Assembly: GCF_000380335.1 (NCBI RefSeq)
Contig: NC_021149.1
Span: forward strand, 2,532,501 to 2,596,500
Reading direction: 5' to 3'
Source: Azotobacter vinelandii CA
Lineage (GTDB): Bacteria; Pseudomonadota; Gammaproteobacteria; Pseudomonadales; Pseudomonadaceae
Length of the DNA stretch: 64,000 bases
The notes beneath the pieces were generated by a model. It was not told the DNA's origin and did no database searches. It worked only from the letters and a program-made list of their open reading frames with translations. The position numbers and the translations under genes are program-made. Below, piece after piece: positions 6,594 to 15,397 of the stretch; the first letter of the stretch is position 1; every line of letters begins with the position of its first letter.

Positions 6594-8882
6594 ATGCGTC
6601 GATTCCTTGCGGGCATGGTCGGGGCTTCGTTGGCCTGCTTGGCCTTGCCGGCGCCAGCCGGTCCATCGATGGTGGCGGAGATCCGCTGGACTGCCTTCGG
6701 TGTGCCACATATCCGCGCCGAGAATGAGGCTGGACTCGGTTATGGCATCGGCTACGCCTATGCGCGGGACAACCTATGCCTGCTAGCCGAGGAGATAGTC
6801 ACCGCACGCGGCGAGCGAGCCCGGTTTTTCGGCGCCGATGGCCAGTCCTCGTCCCGGATCGACAATGTTTCCTCGGACTTCTTCTTCCGCTGGTTGAACG
6901 ACGACTCATCCGTGGCCACCCTGTGGCAGGCACAGCCAGAGCCGGTTCGCCAACTACTCGAGGGCTATGCGGCGGGCTTCAACCGTTACCTGCGGGATAC
7001 GCCGGAAGAGCGACGGCCTGTGGCCTGCGCCGGGCGTGAATGGTTGCGGCCGATCTCGAGCGGCGATTTGCTGCGCTTCACCCGGCGGCTCATGATCGAG
7101 GGCGGGCTCGGGCAGTTCGTCGAAGCGGTGCTGAACGCGGCGCCACTCGGTGAGCAGGGCAGGGCAGCCCTCGGGCGACCCATGGATTTCGAGCAGGCGG
7201 CCCGCCGGCGCGAGGCGTTCGCTCGGCACACGGGCAGCAACGGCATCGCCATCGGCCGGCAACTGTCGGATAACGGCAAGGGCTTGCTGCTGGCGAACCC
7301 GCATTTCCCCTGGTTCGGCGCGCTGCGCTTCTATCAATTGCACTTGAGCATCCCCGGGCGGCTCGATGTCATGGGCGCTGCCCTGCCCGGGCTGCCGCTG
7401 GTGAACATCGGCTTCAACCAGCATCTCGCCTGGACCCATACGGTCGACAGTTCCAGCCATTTCACCCTGCATCGCCTGGAACTGAACCCGCAGGCTCCTG
7501 GGCATTATCGCGTGGATGGCATCGACTATCCCCTGGAGAAGCGGACGTTGAGCGTCGAGGTGCGCGATGCGCAAGGCAATCTGTCGACGCTGGAACACAG
7601 TCTCTATCTGTCGAAGTACGGACCGCTGGTGAAGTGGCCAGGTCTGCTCGACTGGACCGATGGAACGGCCTATGCGTTGCACGACGCCAACCTGGAGAAC
7701 ACGCGTGCTCTCCAGCAGTGGACCGAAATGAACCGGGCCACCAGCCTTGCCGAGTTCCGCGCATCGATCGAACGGACCCAGGGCATTCCCTGGGTCAATA
7801 CCCTGGCCAGCGACGAACAGGGCAGGGTACTCTACATGAACGCTTCGGTCATTCCGAACCTGGAAGCCGATCAATTGGCGAATTGCCTCGATGCGTCGCT
7901 GGCCGGAAAAGGGTTGCCGGTGCTCGATGGTTCGCGCAGCACCTGCGACTGGCGCCACGACGAAGGCGCCGCTCAGCCCGGGATAGTGCCTCCGGGCAAA
8001 TTGCCTGTGCTCGAGCGCGAGGACTTCGTGCAGAACTCCAATGACAGTGCCTGGATGACCAATCCGGCTGCGCGTCTGACGGGCTTCTCGCCGCTGGTCA
8101 GCCGCGACGGCCAGCTCCTGAGTCCCCGGGCCCGTTTCGCCCTCGACCAGTTGACCCGGACCGGCCGGGAGCATCTGGACGCACAGCGGCTAGAGCGCCT
8201 GGTGACGGACAACCAGGTCTACCTGGCCGATCTGTTGGTGGACGATCTGCTGACTCTGTGTCCCGAAAGCCGGGAACTGGTGGAAGTCTGTACGGGGCTG
8301 CGTCTCTGGAGCCGCCGGGCAGGTTTGGAGGATGGCCCAGGTCTCCTGTATTTCCAGCGCTTCGCCGAGCATTTCAGAGCGATTCCGGATGCCTGGCGCA
8401 TACCCTTCGATCCGCAGGACCCTGTGCACACCCCGCGCGGCATCGCTCTGGACGATCCACAGGTCAGGGAAAAGGTCGTCAAGGCCTTGCTGGTTGCCCG
8501 CGACGAAGTGGCTGCGGATGGGGTCGGTGCGAAGACAGTCTGGGGGGAACTCCAGAAGACGAGTTGTGGTGCCGAGCGGATACCCATTCCCGGCGGTGAT
8601 GGTCGGCTTGGAATCTACAACGCGATCCAGGCGCGACCGGCCTCGGTTGGCCGCGGCTTGGAAGTGGTAGGAGGCAGTAGCTACATACAGTTGGTGCGTT
8701 TCACGGAAGAGGGCCCCCAGGCTCGCGGGCTCCTGGCATTTTCCCAGTCCACCGATCCGGCTTCGCCGCATTACCGGGACCAGACTCGGCTGTTTTCCCG
8801 TCAGACATGGCAAACGATTCCATTCAGCGAGGCGCAGATAGAAGCCAGCTCGCCATCCGAGGTGCTCCGATTGGTCGAGTGA
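6594..8882 (+). CDS. pvdQ: PvdQ, periplasmic pyoverdine-precursor acylase
   Basis: An Ntn-hydrolase of the penicillin acylase family that removes the fatty acyl chain from the pyoverdine precursor in the periplasm; the family also cleaves long-chain acyl-homoserine lactones. The 762-residue protein matches P. aeruginosa PvdQ along its whole length as I recall it, for example EIRWTAFGVPHIRAENE, YGIGYAYARDN and EEIVTARGERARFFG. The signal peptide is MRRFLAGMVGASLACLALPAPA. Autocleavage should occur before Ser215 in HTGSNGIAIG, giving the nucleophile of the beta chain; LLANPHFPW and QNSNDSAWMTNPA follow, with the expected catalytic Asn and Arg region. Start 6594 has AGGGGAG 6 bases upstream; seven extra upstream codons lack such a site. 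The gene stands alone after a PvdS box and has its own terminator. Confidence 0.97.
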   Translation: MRRFLAGMVGASLACLALPAPAGPSMVAEIRWTAFGVPHIRAENEAGLGYGIGYAYARDNLCLLAEEIVTARGERARFFGADGQSSSRIDNVSSDFFFRWLNDDSSVATLWQAQPEPVRQLLEGYAAGFNRYLRDTPEERRPVACAGREWLRPISSGDLLRFTRRLMIEGGLGQFVEAVLNAAPLGEQGRAALGRPMDFEQAARRREAFARHTGSNGIAIGRQLSDNGKGLLLANPHFPWFGALRFYQLHLSIPGRLDVMGAALPGLPLVNIGFNQHLAWTHTVDSSSHFTLHRLELNPQAPGHYRVDGIDYPLEKRTLSVEVRDAQGNLSTLEHSLYLSKYGPLVKWPGLLDWTDGTAYALHDANLENTRALQQWTEMNRATSLAEFRASIERTQGIPWVNTLASDEQGRVLYMNASVIPNLEADQLANCLDASLAGKGLPVLDGSRSTCDWRHDEGAAQPGIVPPGKLPVLEREDFVQNSNDSAWMTNPAARLTGFSPLVSRDGQLLSPRARFALDQLTRTGREHLDAQRLERLVTDNQVYLADLLVDDLLTLCPESRELVEVCTGLRLWSRRAGLEDGPGLLYFQRFAEHFRAIPDAWRIPFDPQDPVHTPRGIALDDPQVREKVVKALLVARDEVAADGVGAKTVWGELQKTSCGAERIPIPGGDGRLGIYNAIQARPASVGRGLEVVGGSSYIQLVRFTEEGPQARGLLAFSQSTDPASPHYRDQTRLFSRQTWQTIPFSEAQIEASSPSEVLRLVE

Positions 8883-8886
8883 GTAC

Positions 8887-8916
8887 AGCAAGGCAGCCCT
8901 TGCTTCCTTTGCTTTT
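8887..8916 (+). terminator. rho-independent terminator after pvdQ
   Basis: The stem AGCAAGG / CCTTGCT with a four-base loop CAGC lies at 8887-8904, followed by the pyrimidine-rich tail TCCTTTGCTTTT. It begins five bases after the pvdQ stop. Confidence 0.7.
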
Positions 8917-9510
8917 GACCGGCTTTGACGAGCCGTTTCGTTGACGCCGTCGGTTGTCCATTCCGGCACCGCAGAGCCGGGAAGGAGGTGGAAGAGGTAG
9001 CCTTCTGAATCCACCGTTTTCCTCAGCCGGCATTGGCGGTCAGGCCTCGAGCACGACAGCCGTGCCCGGCGTGAAAGGGGCCCCGGTCCTCACCTTCTTC
9101 CGAAGTAGCCAGAGAGCAGATTCCAAATCTGACCATCACCGCGAGTAATACATCTACGCGGTGATCGAATCCGCCTGTTGATGTGATTTATTCCTGAAAT
9201 CGGAAGTTAATTATCGATCCACCATCATGCAAGTGGCCTCCTGATGAAAGGAAAACGACAGAGGGCTTTATTTTCCTGTAATCGGAAATCAAGATTAAGA
9301 AAAATATCCACCAAATAACCCTCACAGTACGAAAACATTCAGTTAACAACTGAGAGATCGCCCATGACGGATGCCGAGGACGATGGAAATCACAGTACGG
9401 ATTGCTCAGGGGCGAACTCTTCTCCATGCTTGTGGCCGACTTTCCGAGACTGGGCGATGCCTGGATTTCCCGGAAAGTCGGCGTGCAACGACAACAACAG
9501 GAGAATCTCG
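8917..9510. other. long intergenic region before the response regulator
   Basis: No supported gene in about 590 bases. It contains a perfect 9-base inverted repeat (ATCACCGCG at 9135-9143, CGCGGTGAT at 9157-9165, 13-base loop) without a T-tract. It also holds two copies of a TTCC...GGAA palindromic motif, listed separately. A frame open from 9364 runs into the response regulator, but its first 49 codons do not look like protein and the regulator has its own ribosome site. Confidence 0.55.
9191..9287. promoter_or_regulatory. two-copy TTCCTG-wAATCGGAA operator-like repeat
   Basis: TTCCTGAAATCGGAA at 9191-9205 and TTCCTGTAATCGGAA at 9273-9287 differ at one base. Both carry the inverted ends TTCC/GGAA, and both are embedded in AT-rich sequence. 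The copies are 82 bases apart and lie 220-320 bases before the FixJ-type regulator. The pattern suggests a dimeric regulator site; which protein binds it is unknown. Confidence 0.45.
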
Positions 9511-10197
9511 ATGGAGCAGGTGGTGTACGTCGTGGACGACGACCAAGGCATGCTGGACTCGACTGTCTGGCTGCTCGAATCGGTAGGGCTCAAGGCCCTG
9601 CCGTTCATCAGTGGTCGGGCGTTTCTCGATGCCTGCGACCCCAACCTCAACGCCTGCGTGCTGCTGGATGTGCGGATGCCGGGCATGGGCGGCCTGAACG
9701 TGCAGGAGGCGATGCGCGCTCGGGGCATCGACCTGCCGGTGATCTTCGTCAGCGGACATGCCGACGTGCCCATCGTGGTGCGGGCTTTCAAGGCCGGCGC
9801 CTGCGACTTCATAGAGAAACCCTACAACGAACAGATGCTCCTCGACAGCGTGCAACAGGCGCTCGGCCGCCATGGTGAGCGCCGCTCCGGCAGTAGAGGG
9901 CAGGAGGCGGTACAGGCGCGGCTGGATGCGCTGACCCCGCGCGAACGCGATGTGCTGCTACCGCTGGTGCAGGGTTACACCAACCGAGAGATCGCCGAGC
10001 AACTGGAAATCAGCGTAAAGACGGTCGATCTGTACCGGATGCGGGTGATGAAGCGCATGCAGGCTGAGCGCCATGCCGATCTGGTCGGCATGGCCATCGC
10101 CGCTGGACTGGTCGATCCGTTGAACCTGCGAGCATCGGCGACCGTGAGCTGCCAGCCGGGGAGGGCGCGGCTCTCGCTCGACGAGGCCGGTCACTGA
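9511..10197 (+). CDS. FixJ-type response regulator (receiver + LuxR HTH)
   Basis: A two-component transcription regulator of 228 residues. The receiver domain (1-120) has the acidic pair D9/D10/D11 in YVVDDDQG, phospho-acceptor D53 in VLLDVRMPG, the switch Ser in VIFVSGHAD and Lys in DFIEKPY. A linker is followed by a LuxR/GerE helix-turn-helix at about 140-205 (LTPRERDVLLPLVQGYTNREIAEQLEISVKTVDLYR). This is the FixJ/StyR/TodT arrangement. The start is the ATG after AGGAG (7-base spacing). Its last 7 bases overlap the 3' end of the convergent TetR gene. The cognate kinase may be the PAS kinase at 10-1812, since both are FixL/FixJ-like, but that is a guess. The target genes are unknown. Confidence 0.92.
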   Translation: MEQVVYVVDDDQGMLDSTVWLLESVGLKALPFISGRAFLDACDPNLNACVLLDVRMPGMGGLNVQEAMRARGIDLPVIFVSGHADVPIVVRAFKAGACDFIEKPYNEQMLLDSVQQALGRHGERRSGSRGQEAVQARLDALTPRERDVLLPLVQGYTNREIAEQLEISVKTVDLYRMRVMKRMQAERHADLVGMAIAAGLVDPLNLRASATVSCQPGRARLSLDEAGH

Positions 10198-10820
10198 CGC
10201 GGTAATCCGGCGAGAAAGCCTTCGAGAAAGATGTCCAGCGGCGTCGAGTTACGGACCATCCGAGCGCGTTGCACGGCACCTTCCCAGCCGATCCAGAAGA
10301 AGGCGGCAAGTTCCTCGCAGGCTGCGTCGGCAGCCAGTTGGCCATGCTCCCGGGCGAGCCGCAGGCAGGCAGCCAGGCGTCGCTGCCAGTCGCACAGGGT
10401 GGCTTCCAGCAGTGTGCGGAAGCTTTCCGGCAGGATGGCCACCTCCTGGCCGAGGTTGCCTACCAGGCAGCCGCGCCGGAATTCGTATTTCGCCATGCCG
10501 ACCTTGGAATCCTCGACGAAATCGCGCAGACGCTGCAGCGGTGGCACGTCATCTTGCAGCAGCCAGCGGTCCAGCTTGCGGGCGAAGTAGGCGCCATAGT
10601 TTTCCAACACCGCCTGGCCGAAGGCCTCCTTGCTGTCGAAGTAGTGATAGAAGGAGCCCTTGGGCACGCCTATGCGCTTGAGCACCGCCTCGATGCCAGT
10701 GGACATGAAGCCCTGTTCGGTGAGGATTTCCATTCCACTCAGCGCCTCGCGGGTGTCGGGGAAATCCCGAGAAATTCTGGGGGGGCGGCCGCGGCGAGGT
10801 TTAGGCGTCGTGATAGTCAT
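10191..10820 (-). CDS. TetR-family regulator, AcuR-like
   Basis: A DNA-binding repressor of 209 residues. After a basic tail (PKPRRGRPPRISRDFPDTREA) the helix-turn-helix lies at about residues 40-65 (STGIEAVLKRIGVPKGSFYHYFDSKEAF). The C-terminal ligand domain has the FRRGCLVGNLGQEVA and FFWIGWEGAVQRARM stretches of the AcuR-like subgroup; AcuR controls acrylate and electrophile detoxification genes in other bacteria. No acuI-like gene is visible beside it, so its target is unclear. It overlaps the convergent response regulator by 7 bases. No strong ribosome site precedes the ATG. Confidence 0.9.
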   Translation of the reverse strand: MTITTPKPRRGRPPRISRDFPDTREALSGMEILTEQGFMSTGIEAVLKRIGVPKGSFYHYFDSKEAFGQAVLENYGAYFARKLDRWLLQDDVPPLQRLRDFVEDSKVGMAKYEFRRGCLVGNLGQEVAILPESFRTLLEATLCDWQRRLAACLRLAREHGQLAADAACEELAAFFWIGWEGAVQRARMVRNSTPLDIFLEGFLAGLPRQ

Positions 10821-10984
10821 GGGGCGATTCTGGAGGGATAGCCGGCCAAGTCAACCATCTGGTCGCATGAGAAGGGGGCGGCACCGCTTTTATCTTCCCG
10901 TGCTCGCCGACGCGCCATACTCATGGGGGCGAGTCATGGGAGGACGGCGGGCTCATCGGTTCCGATGGGCTATTGCAGACTGAG

Positions 10985-13462
10985 ATGAAAGAAAAAGAAC
11001 TTCGGCTGGCGGTCGTCCTGTTCGGCGGCGTGTCACTGGCAATCTATCAGCACGGTATCAATCGGGAAATTCTCAATCTGGTTCGTGCCTCGAAGCTCTA
11101 CCACAGTGACAGAACGGGCGGCGCTGAGAGGCCTGAAAAGCCTCTGCGCAGCCTTCACGACAATTACCCGGACGAGCCGGAACACTCCACCGGCGACATC
11201 TATCGCGAATTCCTGGAGATTTTGGGAAAGGACATGTACCTGCGGGTGATCGTCGATGTCATCGCCGGCTCTTCGGCTGGAGGCATCAACGGCGTGACCC
11301 TGGCCACAGCCCTGGCTCACGACCGCAGCCTGATACCGGTCACCCGCATGTGGCTCGAGGAGGCCGACATGCTGAGCCTGCTGGCCCCCGAAGCCAGAGC
11401 GCGCCTCTGGAGCAAGTGGTATTTCTGGCCGCTGGTGCGCCCCTTGCTCGCCCGGCTCGATCGTGAGGGCCTGCTGCCGCGGGAGACTGATACCGAAATC
11501 GAAAAGCGGGTTTCGGTTTTCCTGCGCTCTCGCTGGTTCAAGCCGCCCCTGGATGGCCGGCGCCTGACCATGCTCATCCTCGATGCGCTGACGGCGATGA
11601 AAACCTCCAGCTCGCCGTGGGAGTCGTTGCTGCCCCAGGGGGCCAGGCTGGATTTACTGGTGACGGTCACGGATTTCCGCGGGATCGAGCGGCCGATCTT
11701 CATCCATGACCCACCGGTTGCCTACGAGCGGGAACATCGTCATCTCTTGCGCTTCAGTCTCGATCATCGGCGAACCGGACATCTGCTCAGCGATTTCGAC
11801 ATCGACAATTTTCCTTCCCTGGCCTATGCCGGACGGGCCACGGCCTCCTATCCCGGGGCGTTTCCGCCCGTGCGGATCCGAGAGATCGACGAGGTCCTGG
11901 CCGAGCGCCATATGCCGTGGCCGGCCCGGGCGCACTTTCTGGAGCGGAATTTCCGTCATTATCGCGAGCGGGGCGAGAACCCCGAGGAGGCGATCCTGCT
12001 CGACGGCAGCGTGCTCGACAACAAACCGATCACGGCCTGCGTCGAAGCTATCCGTACGCACTCCGCGTTCCGGGAAGTGGACCGGCGCCTAGTCTTCGTC
12101 GATCCCCATCCCGGGATTGGCAAGGCGGCGCCCGGAGCCGGCGTGCCCGGCTTTTTCGCCACCCTGCGGGGAGCACTCTCGGACCTTCCGCGGCACGACC
12201 CGGTGTATAACGAACTGGCGGCCATCAGCCGCTACAACGTACAGGCCAGGCGTCTGAAGGCATCGATTTCCAGCGCCAGGCCCCTGGTCGCGAACCTGAT
12301 CGAGCAGGCGACGGCGGGCGGACTGCGAGGGCGCTTCACAGCCGACGATCTACGGCACTGGAGGCTTTCGTCGATCAGCCTGCTGGCCGGCACCACAGTC
12401 GTCTATGACGTGTGGATGCGTTCGCTGGTTCTCGAAGCCCTGGACTTCATCGTGCAGATCGTCGCCAGTGCCTGCCAGTACGCCGCCAATTCGCCGGAGG
12501 CGTGCTGGGTCCAGGAAATCATCGAAATCTGGGCCAGACGGCAGGGAATCATCGCCGATTCCTATGTCATGCCGGACAACCTTTACCAGAATGTCGATTT
12601 GCCGCCTTATGGGAAGATGATTCTGGATTTCGGCGTGATCTACAAAAGACGACGGTTAAATTTCGTTTTGCATGAAATCAATGATCGCTATCCCGAGGTT
12701 TCCGACAATCCGCCCGGCGTCGTCGATCCGGAATCCCTCGATCTGCTGAAAATCAAGATCCACAAGTGCATCGACGAGCTGTCGATCTACGACGACATCG
12801 ATTTTCTCAGCCGGCAGGCCATCGCCGCCTGCCGGGATATCTTTCTGGAGGAGGGCGCCAAGGCCGGTGTTTGCGGCACCGCGCTTCCGCCCGAGCCGGC
12901 CTCCTTCGAGGAGATATCCCGGCTGGTCGAACGACTGGCGCAGGAGTGCGATCTTGCCAGGACCACGGATAACGCCGATGCGGTACTGGCTTCGCCCCTG
13001 GTGCTGGGCCTGGAGCCGGCGAGCCGCGACGCCATCCTCATCGGCTACCTGGGGTATTTCTTCTGGGACATCATCCTGCGTCCGACCGTGAGTGCACTGT
13101 CGCTGGATACCGATGCGGGTCCCATCGAGGAGATTCTGGTCGATCGCATCAGTCCCGAGGATGCGACCAGCCTCCGGCTCGACGGCCGGAAGAGCGTGCT
13201 GCTCGGGCGGTCGTTCGCCAGCTTCGGCGGCTTTCTCGGTCGCTCGATCCGCGAGAACGACTATCTGTGGGGGCGTTTGCACGCCGTGGACCGGCTCTTC
13301 GACATCCTCCTCAGCACAGCTCCGGCGAGCGTACGCGGCAATTTCGATATCGTGGCGTTGAAGAAGTGCGCCTTCGAGCGAGTGCTTGCCGAAGAGGAGC
13401 AGCAGTTGCATGCGATTCCCACGCTGATCGCCCAGCTCAGGGAGGCTGTTGGGCGTCTTTAG
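10985..13462 (+). CDS. patatin-related protein (putative lipid acyl hydrolase)
   Basis: A large patatin-like protein of 825 residues. The oxyanion loop is LAVVLFGGVSLAIYQHGINREI at the N-terminus; the nucleophile elbow G-S-S-A-G is in VIAGSSAGGINGV (Ser near residue 98). The catalytic Asp is probably in ILLDGSVLDNKP, where DGS replaces the usual DGG/A. Helical regions after residue 400 resemble the DUF3376-type extension of the patatin-related family (TIGR03607 as I recall). Known members are uncharacterised; lipase or phospholipase A activity is inferred from the Ser/Asp dyad. There is no signal peptide, so it is probably cytoplasmic or membrane-associated. The ATG at 10985 is preferred over an upstream TTG. 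It stands alone, converging on the FecI-like gene. Confidence 0.87.
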   Translation: MKEKELRLAVVLFGGVSLAIYQHGINREILNLVRASKLYHSDRTGGAERPEKPLRSLHDNYPDEPEHSTGDIYREFLEILGKDMYLRVIVDVIAGSSAGGINGVTLATALAHDRSLIPVTRMWLEEADMLSLLAPEARARLWSKWYFWPLVRPLLARLDREGLLPRETDTEIEKRVSVFLRSRWFKPPLDGRRLTMLILDALTAMKTSSSPWESLLPQGARLDLLVTVTDFRGIERPIFIHDPPVAYEREHRHLLRFSLDHRRTGHLLSDFDIDNFPSLAYAGRATASYPGAFPPVRIREIDEVLAERHMPWPARAHFLERNFRHYRERGENPEEAILLDGSVLDNKPITACVEAIRTHSAFREVDRRLVFVDPHPGIGKAAPGAGVPGFFATLRGALSDLPRHDPVYNELAAISRYNVQARRLKASISSARPLVANLIEQATAGGLRGRFTADDLRHWRLSSISLLAGTTVVYDVWMRSLVLEALDFIVQIVASACQYAANSPEACWVQEIIEIWARRQGIIADSYVMPDNLYQNVDLPPYGKMILDFGVIYKRRRLNFVLHEINDRYPEVSDNPPGVVDPESLDLLKIKIHKCIDELSIYDDIDFLSRQAIAACRDIFLEEGAKAGVCGTALPPEPASFEEISRLVERLAQECDLARTTDNADAVLASPLVLGLEPASRDAILIGYLGYFFWDIILRPTVSALSLDTDAGPIEEILVDRISPEDATSLRLDGRKSVLLGRSFASFGGFLGRSIRENDYLWGRLHAVDRLFDILLSTAPASVRGNFDIVALKKCAFERVLAEEEQQLHAIPTLIAQLREAVGRL

Positions 13463-13619
13463 CGAGCTGGCTCTCGGGTGGGAGGGATGGTCGAGATGTG
13501 GTTCGCTGCACAATACGTAATTTAACATAATATACATTATGCGAAGTATTGGTATGGCGCTGTGAACTCCTTTTTGCCAAGAGATCACAGCTAGAGCTCC
13601 ACGCTGAACCCCGCTTTGC
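13463..13619. other. AT-rich spacer between convergent genes
   Basis: Contains the inverted repeat CATAAT-ATAC-ATTATG (13526-13541) in an AT-rich stretch. It could help end transcription from either side, but it has no GC-rich stem, so it is not called as a terminator. Confidence 0.4.
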
Positions 13620-14147
13620 TTATCTTGTAATCGTGGAATGGCGGCGCGTTGCGTTGTTGAAATCAACCTTGGAATACTCCATTTCCCTGACTCGGATGCG
13701 GCAATGTCGCATGGCATTGACGATGTGCTTTTCCACCATATCCTTGGAAATGCCCATGCGGGCCGCGATCTCCGTGTGTCCCAGGCCGTCCAGCTTGCGC
13801 ATCAGGAATGCTTTCCGGCAATTTTCGGACAATTCGTTCAGAGCGCGCTCCACCAGTGTGGCGCGTTGCCGAAGGTATAGGGAGTCCTGCGGGCTCAGGA
13901 ACTGTTCCGCCGCATGCGGTTCGATATCCTCGAGCGATTCGCTGCGCCGTACGGTTTCACGCCGGTGGGTATCGATGGCAATATTGATCGCTGTGCGATA
14001 TAGGTAGGCTTGTGGATACTTCACGAGGCTTCCATGGCCGCCTTCGAGGATCCGTACATAGGCATCATGGACAACGTCCGCCGCCAGATGGCGATCCCTC
14101 AACCGGGTCGTCAAGTAACGGACCAACTGCTGGTAATATTTTTCCAT
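13620..14147 (-). CDS. FecI-type ECF sigma factor (FpvI-like by context)
   Basis: An iron-transport ECF sigma factor of 175 residues. Region 2 is MEKYYQQLVRYLTTRLRDRHLAADVVHDAYVRILE with QAYLYRTAINIAIDTHRR; region 4 is ALNELSENCRKAFLMRKLDGLGHTEIAARMGISKDMVEKHIVNAMRHC. Such sigma factors switch on a TonB-dependent receptor gene when the receptor signals through a FecR-type anti-sigma factor. The start ATG 14147 follows a GGGGGGAT stretch; the frame extends upstream but that part does not resemble a sigma factor. The divergent neighbour is a FecR protein and the window holds fpvA, which lacks a PvdS box. FpvA is therefore the likely target, with FpvI/FpvR as the model. Confidence 0.88.
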   Translation of the reverse strand: MEKYYQQLVRYLTTRLRDRHLAADVVHDAYVRILEGGHGSLVKYPQAYLYRTAINIAIDTHRRETVRRSESLEDIEPHAAEQFLSPQDSLYLRQRATLVERALNELSENCRKAFLMRKLDGLGHTEIAARMGISKDMVEKHIVNAMRHCRIRVREMEYSKVDFNNATRRHSTITR

Positions 14148-14264
14148 GATCCCCCCGAGCTTGAAGCATGCGACCGTTTTGCCGGTGAACACGTCGGTCG
14201 GGAGGCTATCGTCTACCGCCTTGAGCCGGCACATGTCGCATTTTATACTGGCGAACGGCCAAAT

Positions 14265-14283
14265 TATAATTATTCTCATTTTT
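14265..14283. promoter_or_regulatory. Fur box between FecI-like and FecR-like genes
   Basis: Read on the minus strand the site is AAAAAT-GAGAAT-AATTAT-A, 14 of 19 positions of the Fur consensus. It lies in the divergent promoter region, 118 bases before the sigma start and 67 before the FecR start, so it could control both. Confidence 0.65.
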
Positions 14284-14349
14284 AATGGAAGCTTCTTCGG
14301 GCGTCTTGCTCCTTTCCAATCCAACGTTGAGCCGAACCGGTAGCGCCTG

Positions 14350-15327
14350 ATGACCGACCATGCCTCCTCCCCTCTTGCAAGCGATAACCTCCTCGATGAG
14401 GCGGCCTACTGGTGCATGCGAATGCATGCGGAAGACTGCACGAATGAGGAACGCACGGCGTTCGAACGCTGGCTGAAAATCAGCCCGGCCCACATGCGCG
14501 AGTACCAGGCAATGCTCGACATATGGCTGGTCAGCGAGCACCTGCCTGTCCAGGCGATAGCTGGAGATTCGGTTCGGACCTCGCCTCGGCGGCGCTCGCG
14601 CAGGCCTGCCTTGGCGGCCGCGGCTTTGTTGCTTCTTTCGCTGGGTAGTCTGCTGGGCTGGCAGCAAGGATGGCTTCCCAACCACATTCAGCGCTTCCAT
14701 GCCGAGGACAGTACTCGCGAAGTGATCCTGGCGGATGGATCGCGCGTGCACTTGAATCTGGATACCACGCTATGGTTCGTCAATTTCCGTGATCGCCGCA
14801 GTGTGAAACTCAGTGAGGGCGAAGCCTTCTTCGAGGTTCAGCACGATGCCCGCCACCCATTCGTGGTGTATGCCGGCAAGGGCAGCGTTACCGTCACCGG
14901 CACCCGCTTCAACGTATGGAAATATGCGGACCAGGTGGTCGTCACCCTGACCGAAGGTTCGGTCAAGGTACATGGCGATACGGAACAGCCCGACCAGGTG
15001 ACTTACCTATCTCCTGGCTTGCAGGCTCGTTACGGAAACGATGGCGAACTGCCGCAGATATCGACCGCCAAAGCCGAGGCCCTGGCTTGGCGTGAAGGCA
15101 AGCTGGTCCTCGACGACCTTACGCTCGCCGAGGCCCTCCCCTATATCAATCGTTACCTGGACAAGCCCATTCTGCTTGCCGATCAGGCCACCGCTGACCT
15201 GCGCATCGGCGGCATCTATGACACCCGCAACATCGGACAACTGGTCCAGGTCCTGCCCAAGGTTCTACCGATCTACCTGAGCCGGAACAGTGACGATGCC
15301 ACGGTCATCGGTAGCCGGCCGCGTTAA
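14350..15327 (+). CDS. FecR-type transmembrane anti-sigma factor (FpvR-like by context)
   Basis: A 325-residue sigma regulator. The cytoplasmic N-terminal domain (about 1-75; EAAYWCMRMHAEDCTNEERTAFERWL) should hold the sigma factor. One membrane helix lies at about 83-102 (PALAAAALLLLSLGSLLGW) after an arginine-rich stop. The periplasmic FecR domain spans about 115-230 (VILADGSRVHLNLDTTLWF, EGEAFFEVQHDARHPFVVYAGKG in two blocks, VTGTRFNVW). The C-terminal STN-like domain (about 245-322) should touch the receptor's signalling domain. Divergent from the FecI-like gene with a shared Fur box. By analogy with FpvR it may also restrain the PvdS-like factor, but that is inferred. Confidence 0.9.
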   Translation: MTDHASSPLASDNLLDEAAYWCMRMHAEDCTNEERTAFERWLKISPAHMREYQAMLDIWLVSEHLPVQAIAGDSVRTSPRRRSRRPALAAAALLLLSLGSLLGWQQGWLPNHIQRFHAEDSTREVILADGSRVHLNLDTTLWFVNFRDRRSVKLSEGEAFFEVQHDARHPFVVYAGKGSVTVTGTRFNVWKYADQVVVTLTEGSVKVHGDTEQPDQVTYLSPGLQARYGNDGELPQISTAKAEALAWREGKLVLDDLTLAEALPYINRYLDKPILLADQATADLRIGGIYDTRNIGQLVQVLPKVLPIYLSRNSDDATVIGSRPR

Positions 15328-15370
15328 CCTCTAAATAAGCCGTTCCGCATGGGCTTTATCAACCGGCCAT

Positions 15371-15389
15371 GGGGCGTACATAGCGCCCC
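15371..15389. terminator. hairpin between convergent FecR-like and SCP2-JmjC genes
   Basis: GGGGCG, a 7-base loop (TACATAG), CGCCCC. The placement between two converging stop codons suits a bidirectional terminator, but no T-tract follows on either side. Confidence 0.4.
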
Positions 15390-15397
15390 GACGTGAC

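Noticed and set aside
9364-9510. Upstream extension of the FixJ-type regulator
   Set aside because: The receiver domain begins directly at ATG 9511, which has a proper AGGAG site; the added residues have no receiver character.
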